Assembly: GCF_027482425.1 (NCBI RefSeq)
Contig: NZ_JAIXWA010000072.1
Coordinates: 1 to 64,000 of the forward strand
From: Flavobacterium sp.
GTDB lineage: Bacteria; Bacteroidota; Bacteroidia; Flavobacteriales; Flavobacteriaceae
DNA length: 64,000 bases
Reading direction: 5' to 3'
Positions within the stretch are counted from its first letter, which is position 1; the number at the start of each line of letters is the position of its first letter. The position numbers were made by a program, and so were the translations under genes. Below are positions 61,204 through 64,000 of the stretch, piece after piece. Under the pieces are notes generated by a model. That model worked only from the letters and a program-made list of their open reading frames with translations. It did not search any database and was not told the DNA's origin.

Positions 61204-62400
61204 TTGAAAGTTAATTTAAAAAGATATTTACTTTACAGCTCTGTATTTGCAATATTTACGGAAGCATTTTTCTTCAATTTTATTATTGATTGGAAACTCT
61301 TTTACTTAATTATTCTCACCAATTTCATATTAATCGCAAAACATTTTGGATTGCGATATTCCAAACGATTCTTTCTACTATTAGGTGCCATTTCGATGCA
61401 TGCGATAATTTGTTGTACCACTTTATTAATACCTCCTAACTACTTTTTATCGCAAATTTTAGGGATAACAATTACGTCTCTTTACTTTTATAATGTCATT
61501 CCCTTGATTCCAATGGAACACATAAGAAAAGTATATGTAAACTTATGTTTCTATTCTGCAATAATTGGTTATATTTTCTACTTTTTAAAAATTGACACCC
61601 TTGCTCATTTTAAGAATGAATTTCGTTTGATGAGTATCTTTAAAGAGCCTGCCCATTATGTCGTTGTCGTAATACCCGCATGTTATTATTATTTTAAAAC
61701 AAAAAACTATCTTCGTTTTTTTGTGGTTTTCATTTCGATTGTACTTTCTGAATCAAGTCTTGGTTATATTGGGTGTGCACTAATGTTTTTACTGCCTTAC
61801 ATTAATTTTCGTAAACTACTTTATCTAGTTGCAATATCTCCTATTTTAGGTATTATTTTTTATTACACTTATAAAAATGTAGACACCTTTAAACTTCGTG
61901 TTGATGAGACAATGGAGAATTTAAATGCTGTAAATAATGGGAAATTTGATGAATATACCAACTTAAGTTCCTATGTGTTTTTATCCAATCTATACATTAC
62001 AAAACAAAATTTTTCTGAACACCCACTAGGGTCTGGATTGGGGAGTCATCACCATATGTATATCAACCATTATTATAAAAACATGAGAGCTCCTGAATAT
62101 TTAAAATTCCTTAATCATGATAAAGATAACTCATATGACGCTAATTCACTCATGAATAGAATGGTCTCTGAATTCGGAATTCTGGGTATTTTACTAGTAG
62201 TATTTTTATTGATAAAAGCTTATAAAAAATCTTTTAAAACTAATGATTTTTTACTGCAAGGAATATTTATTTACTTTTTATTAAAACTATTTAGAGACGG
62301 CACATATTTTCCTCCCGAATTGTATTTTTTCGTATGGCTTTTTATTTTGTCGAATCCCCAAAAACCAGATCAAGAAAAGGTGTTAAAAACTTCTTTATAG
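61204..62400 (+). CDS. O-antigen polymerase-like membrane protein (Wzy-like), TTG start
   Basis: 398 residues, about ten predicted transmembrane helices with one larger periplasmic loop (about 235-335) containing GSGLGSHHHMYINHYYKN and ANSLMNRMVSEFGILG; the latter resembles the conserved late segment of Wzy/WaaL-like ligases and polymerases. Sequence in this class is poorly conserved, so the call rests on topology and on its neighbours wzx, gmd and fcl. Starts with TTG; no ATG is available before the first helix. Its 3' end overlaps the convergent GT4 gene by 31 bases. Confidence 0.72.
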   Translation: MKVNLKRYLLYSSVFAIFTEAFFFNFIIDWKLFYLIILTNFILIAKHFGLRYSKRFFLLLGAISMHAIICCTTLLIPPNYFLSQILGITITSLYFYNVIPLIPMEHIRKVYVNLCFYSAIIGYIFYFLKIDTLAHFKNEFRLMSIFKEPAHYVVVVIPACYYYFKTKNYLRFFVVFISIVLSESSLGYIGCALMFLLPYINFRKLLYLVAISPILGIIFYYTYKNVDTFKLRVDETMENLNAVNNGKFDEYTNLSSYVFLSNLYITKQNFSEHPLGSGLGSHHHMYINHYYKNMRAPEYLKFLNHDKDNSYDANSLMNRMVSEFGILGILLVVFLLIKAYKKSFKTNDFLLQGIFIYFLLKLFRDGTYFPPELYFFVWLFILSNPQKPDQEKVLKTSL

Positions 62401-63467
62401 AATAATTCTGTTTCCGAGCAACATTTCTCCCAACTGTATTTTTGAGATTGTAAAAACCCTTCGGAAATAAGTTCTTGACGAAAATCTGTATTCTCTATCT
62501 TTTCAATAGCTTTATTAAATTCAGAAATGTCCAAATTCTCCAATAAAACTGCGCCTGAGGGAGCTATTTCAGCTATTGAAGAATTATTCATGCTAATTAC
62601 GGGACAACCCGCTCGCATAGCTTCAATGATAGGTATGCCAAACCCTTCGTAACTTGAAGGATATAACAAGGCTACTGCTTTATTATAAATCCAATTCAAT
62701 TGAATATCATCAACATTATTCAATTCAATTATTCGATTTAAAATTTCCTGTGGAATGTTCGTCTTCTCTTGTTTACTTAATGTAGAGCCAACGACACATA
62801 GGTTATAATTGGGTAAAGTTTTAAGTAACTCTAAAACAAAATTAAAGTTTTTATATCCAGCTCTACTCCCTACAAACAAAAGAAATGGCGTTTCTAAATT
62901 ATTTTCGACAATAAATTGATACCCTGATGATAACTCCAAATTTACATTTCTAAATTCTGGATTTACGCCATTGTATATCACTTCAATTTTTTTTGCAAAA
63001 TTAGTTCCGCATTTCTCTTTTAAATCTTTATAGGTATTCTTGGATACACAAATAATTCCTTTAGATCGTTGAATAGAAGAATATTTGAAATAATTATGTA
63101 GTTTTTTTTTATGATATGGAAAGAAAAAGTCGTGCGTAAAATCATGTATTGTGGTCACTTCAATTTTATTCTTTGCACCCAATAAATTTCTGTAAAAACT
63201 GGAATGATAAATAAATGGTTCTGTTGAAGAATAAAAAATTGGTTTTACGCGCTGTATTATTCCCGGTTTAACAGAGGATATGACTTTTGACGTATATTCT
63301 TTTTTTAATAAGTTATTTCTATGATAATTATACTCATTTTCACAGTCAATCATGGTGAGGTTAAATTCAGAATGATTGATAAAATAAGCAATAATTTCAC
63401 CCCAATAATTTGAGATACCTCCATTATTACTTTTTCCAAAAATGATATTATCAAGAATTAACTTCAT
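62370..63467 (-). CDS. Glycosyltransferase family 4
   Basis: 365 residues. N-terminal acceptor domain begins MKLILDNIIFGKSNNGGISNYW (written here only in part: GKSNNGGISNYW) with the glycine-rich loop; the donor domain shows FLLFVGSRAGYKNFNFVLEL, and LYPSSYEGFGIPIIEAMRAG with the E-x7-E pair of retaining GT4 enzymes. A mannosyl- or fucosyl-type transfer is plausible given GDP-sugar genes nearby, but not proven. On the opposite strand to the wzx/wzy genes, and AT-rich like them. Confidence 0.9.
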   Translation of the reverse strand: MKLILDNIIFGKSNNGGISNYWGEIIAYFINHSEFNLTMIDCENEYNYHRNNLLKKEYTSKVISSVKPGIIQRVKPIFYSSTEPFIYHSSFYRNLLGAKNKIEVTTIHDFTHDFFFPYHKKKLHNYFKYSSIQRSKGIICVSKNTYKDLKEKCGTNFAKKIEVIYNGVNPEFRNVNLELSSGYQFIVENNLETPFLLFVGSRAGYKNFNFVLELLKTLPNYNLCVVGSTLSKQEKTNIPQEILNRIIELNNVDDIQLNWIYNKAVALLYPSSYEGFGIPIIEAMRAGCPVISMNNSSIAEIAPSGAVLLENLDISEFNKAIEKIENTDFRQELISEGFLQSQKYSWEKCCSETELFYKEVFNTFS

Positions 63468-63473
63468 GATTTC

Positions 63474-63508
63474 AAAAAAAAAGAAGTTTATATAAACTTC
63501 TTTTTTTG
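63474..63508. terminator. Perfect-palindrome terminator
   Basis: AAAAAGAAGTTTATATAAACTTCTTTTT is written here as arms AAAAAGAAGTTTA and TAAACTTCTTTTT joined by TA; A- and T-runs on both sides suit either strand. It ends the lipoprotein gene to the right. Confidence 0.85.
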
Positions 63509-63512
63509 GTTC

Positions 63513-64000
63513 TTATTTAGTTAATAGTTCTAAAGCTTTTTCGTTACCTACAAATGTTGGTGGGTATTTTTTTGTGTGGTCTAAATTATATCTTGATTTA
63601 ACAGCATCCCAACTAAAACCATCATCAGTTAAAAAATATTGTGAATGTTTGCCTGAACTTCCGTCCAAAACCACTTTATTATTTTTAATTACTGAAATTG
63701 TATTTAAAACCAATGTCTGTTGATCTGGGTTTGTACTGCTAATTAATTTAATATTCTCCAAGGCTACACCAGAGGGAATAATTACTTCTATTCGCTGACT
63801 AACAGGATTTCCTTGAACCTTTTGTCCTATAGATTTATCATATTGGTAAAATCCTTTTTCTTGATAAACTACATTGATACTGTCATTTTTCTCGTAAACA
63901 CCTTCTAATACCAATGAATATTGATCAACTGGTTTTGAATTTGAATCTCCAGAGGTGTCATCGCTAGTTGCTGACTTATCTTTTCCGCAAGAACTAAATA
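63513..64000 (-). CDS. Putative lipoprotein, 5' end outside window
   Basis: At least 162 residues; the frame is open to the window edge. The upstream codons in frame read FSSCGKDKSATSDDTSGD, a lipobox-like SSC cysteine followed by a charged Ser/Asp tether, so it is a lipoprotein whose signal peptide starts outside the window. The mature part is beta-rich (RIEVIIPSGVALENIKLIS) with a small C-terminal helix. I do not recognise a family. It follows the polysaccharide locus and may belong to the next region. Confidence 0.7.
   Translation of the reverse strand, partial: FSSCGKDKSATSDDTSGDSNSKPVDQYSLVLEGVYEKNDSINVVYQEKGFYQYDKSIGQKVQGNPVSQRIEVIIPSGVALENIKLISSTNPDQQTLVLNTISVIKNNKVVLDGSSGKHSQYFLTDDGFSWDAVKSRYNLDHTKKYPPTFVGNEKALELLTK

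Overview
The window looks like a chromosomal segment of a Flavobacterium-like member of the Bacteroidota. Evidence: promoters of the TAnnTTTG (-7) type; a type IX secretion/gliding gene (sprE); families I know mainly from flavobacteria (DUF4292, DUF4254, DUF5687, DUF6168, DUF6341, DUF6427; assigned from memory of family sequences, not by search); an atpBEFHAG operon without atpD and atpC; and generally low GC. No rRNA, tRNA, CRISPR array, insertion sequence or complete prophage was seen. No gene-free stretch exceeds 300 bases.

Layout. 1-4.0 kb: haem genes hemA (minus, cut by the window edge), an AraC regulator, hemH and hemJ. 4-9.8 kb: an orphan NtrY-like histidine kinase with a crotonase, two small lipoproteins, then a minus operon plsC-desaturase-HD hydrolase. 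9.9-13.5 kb: recA, a lipoprotein, and an ECF sigma factor translationally coupled to a predicted protein spanning both membranes (cytoplasmic head, one inner-membrane helix, long linker, C-terminal outer-membrane barrel). 13.7-20.9 kb: a second PlsC-like acyltransferase, trpS, then an unusual chaperone locus (divergent 486-residue one-helix membrane protein, 95-residue GrpE-like protein, 827-residue non-canonical Hsp70) and dprA. 21-26.7 kb: a HU-like/SPOR envelope protein, a thioesterase and two DUF3857 transglutaminase-type proteins, one of which has lost the catalytic centre.

26.9-33.3 kb: a minus operon for envelope building (flippase, dut, sugar nucleotidyltransferase, TPR protein, DUF4292 lipoprotein, degenerate M23/EnvC-like activator). 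33.4-42.4 kb: the ATP synthase operon, preceded on the same strand by sprE, a bactofilin, AtpZ and a DUF6168 protein. 42.6-51 kb: an ABC exporter pair, a PaaE-like reductase, a GT9 glycosyltransferase with a DUF4254 protein, upp, two small flavobacterial families and purD.

51.1-63.5 kb: a surface-polysaccharide (capsule or O-antigen) locus: CapK-like enzyme, ORF6N protein, wecB, glycosyltransferases, initiating sugar transferase, UDP-xylose synthase, gmd, fcl, Wzx flippase, Wzy-like polymerase and a decayed GT2 remnant. From about 55.2 kb on, most of it is markedly more AT-rich than the rest, as expected for an exchanged cassette. gmd carries an in-frame run of 18 A, a candidate phase-variation switch. 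A partial lipoprotein closes the window.

The points most worth a second look are the ECF/two-membrane regulator pair, the Hsp70/GrpE-like/membrane-protein locus, the poly-A tract in gmd, the GT2 pseudogene, a set of 7-bp-periodic intergenic repeats placed at gene ends, and three copies of a GC-rich repeat built on a TGCAGYGGAAA core.
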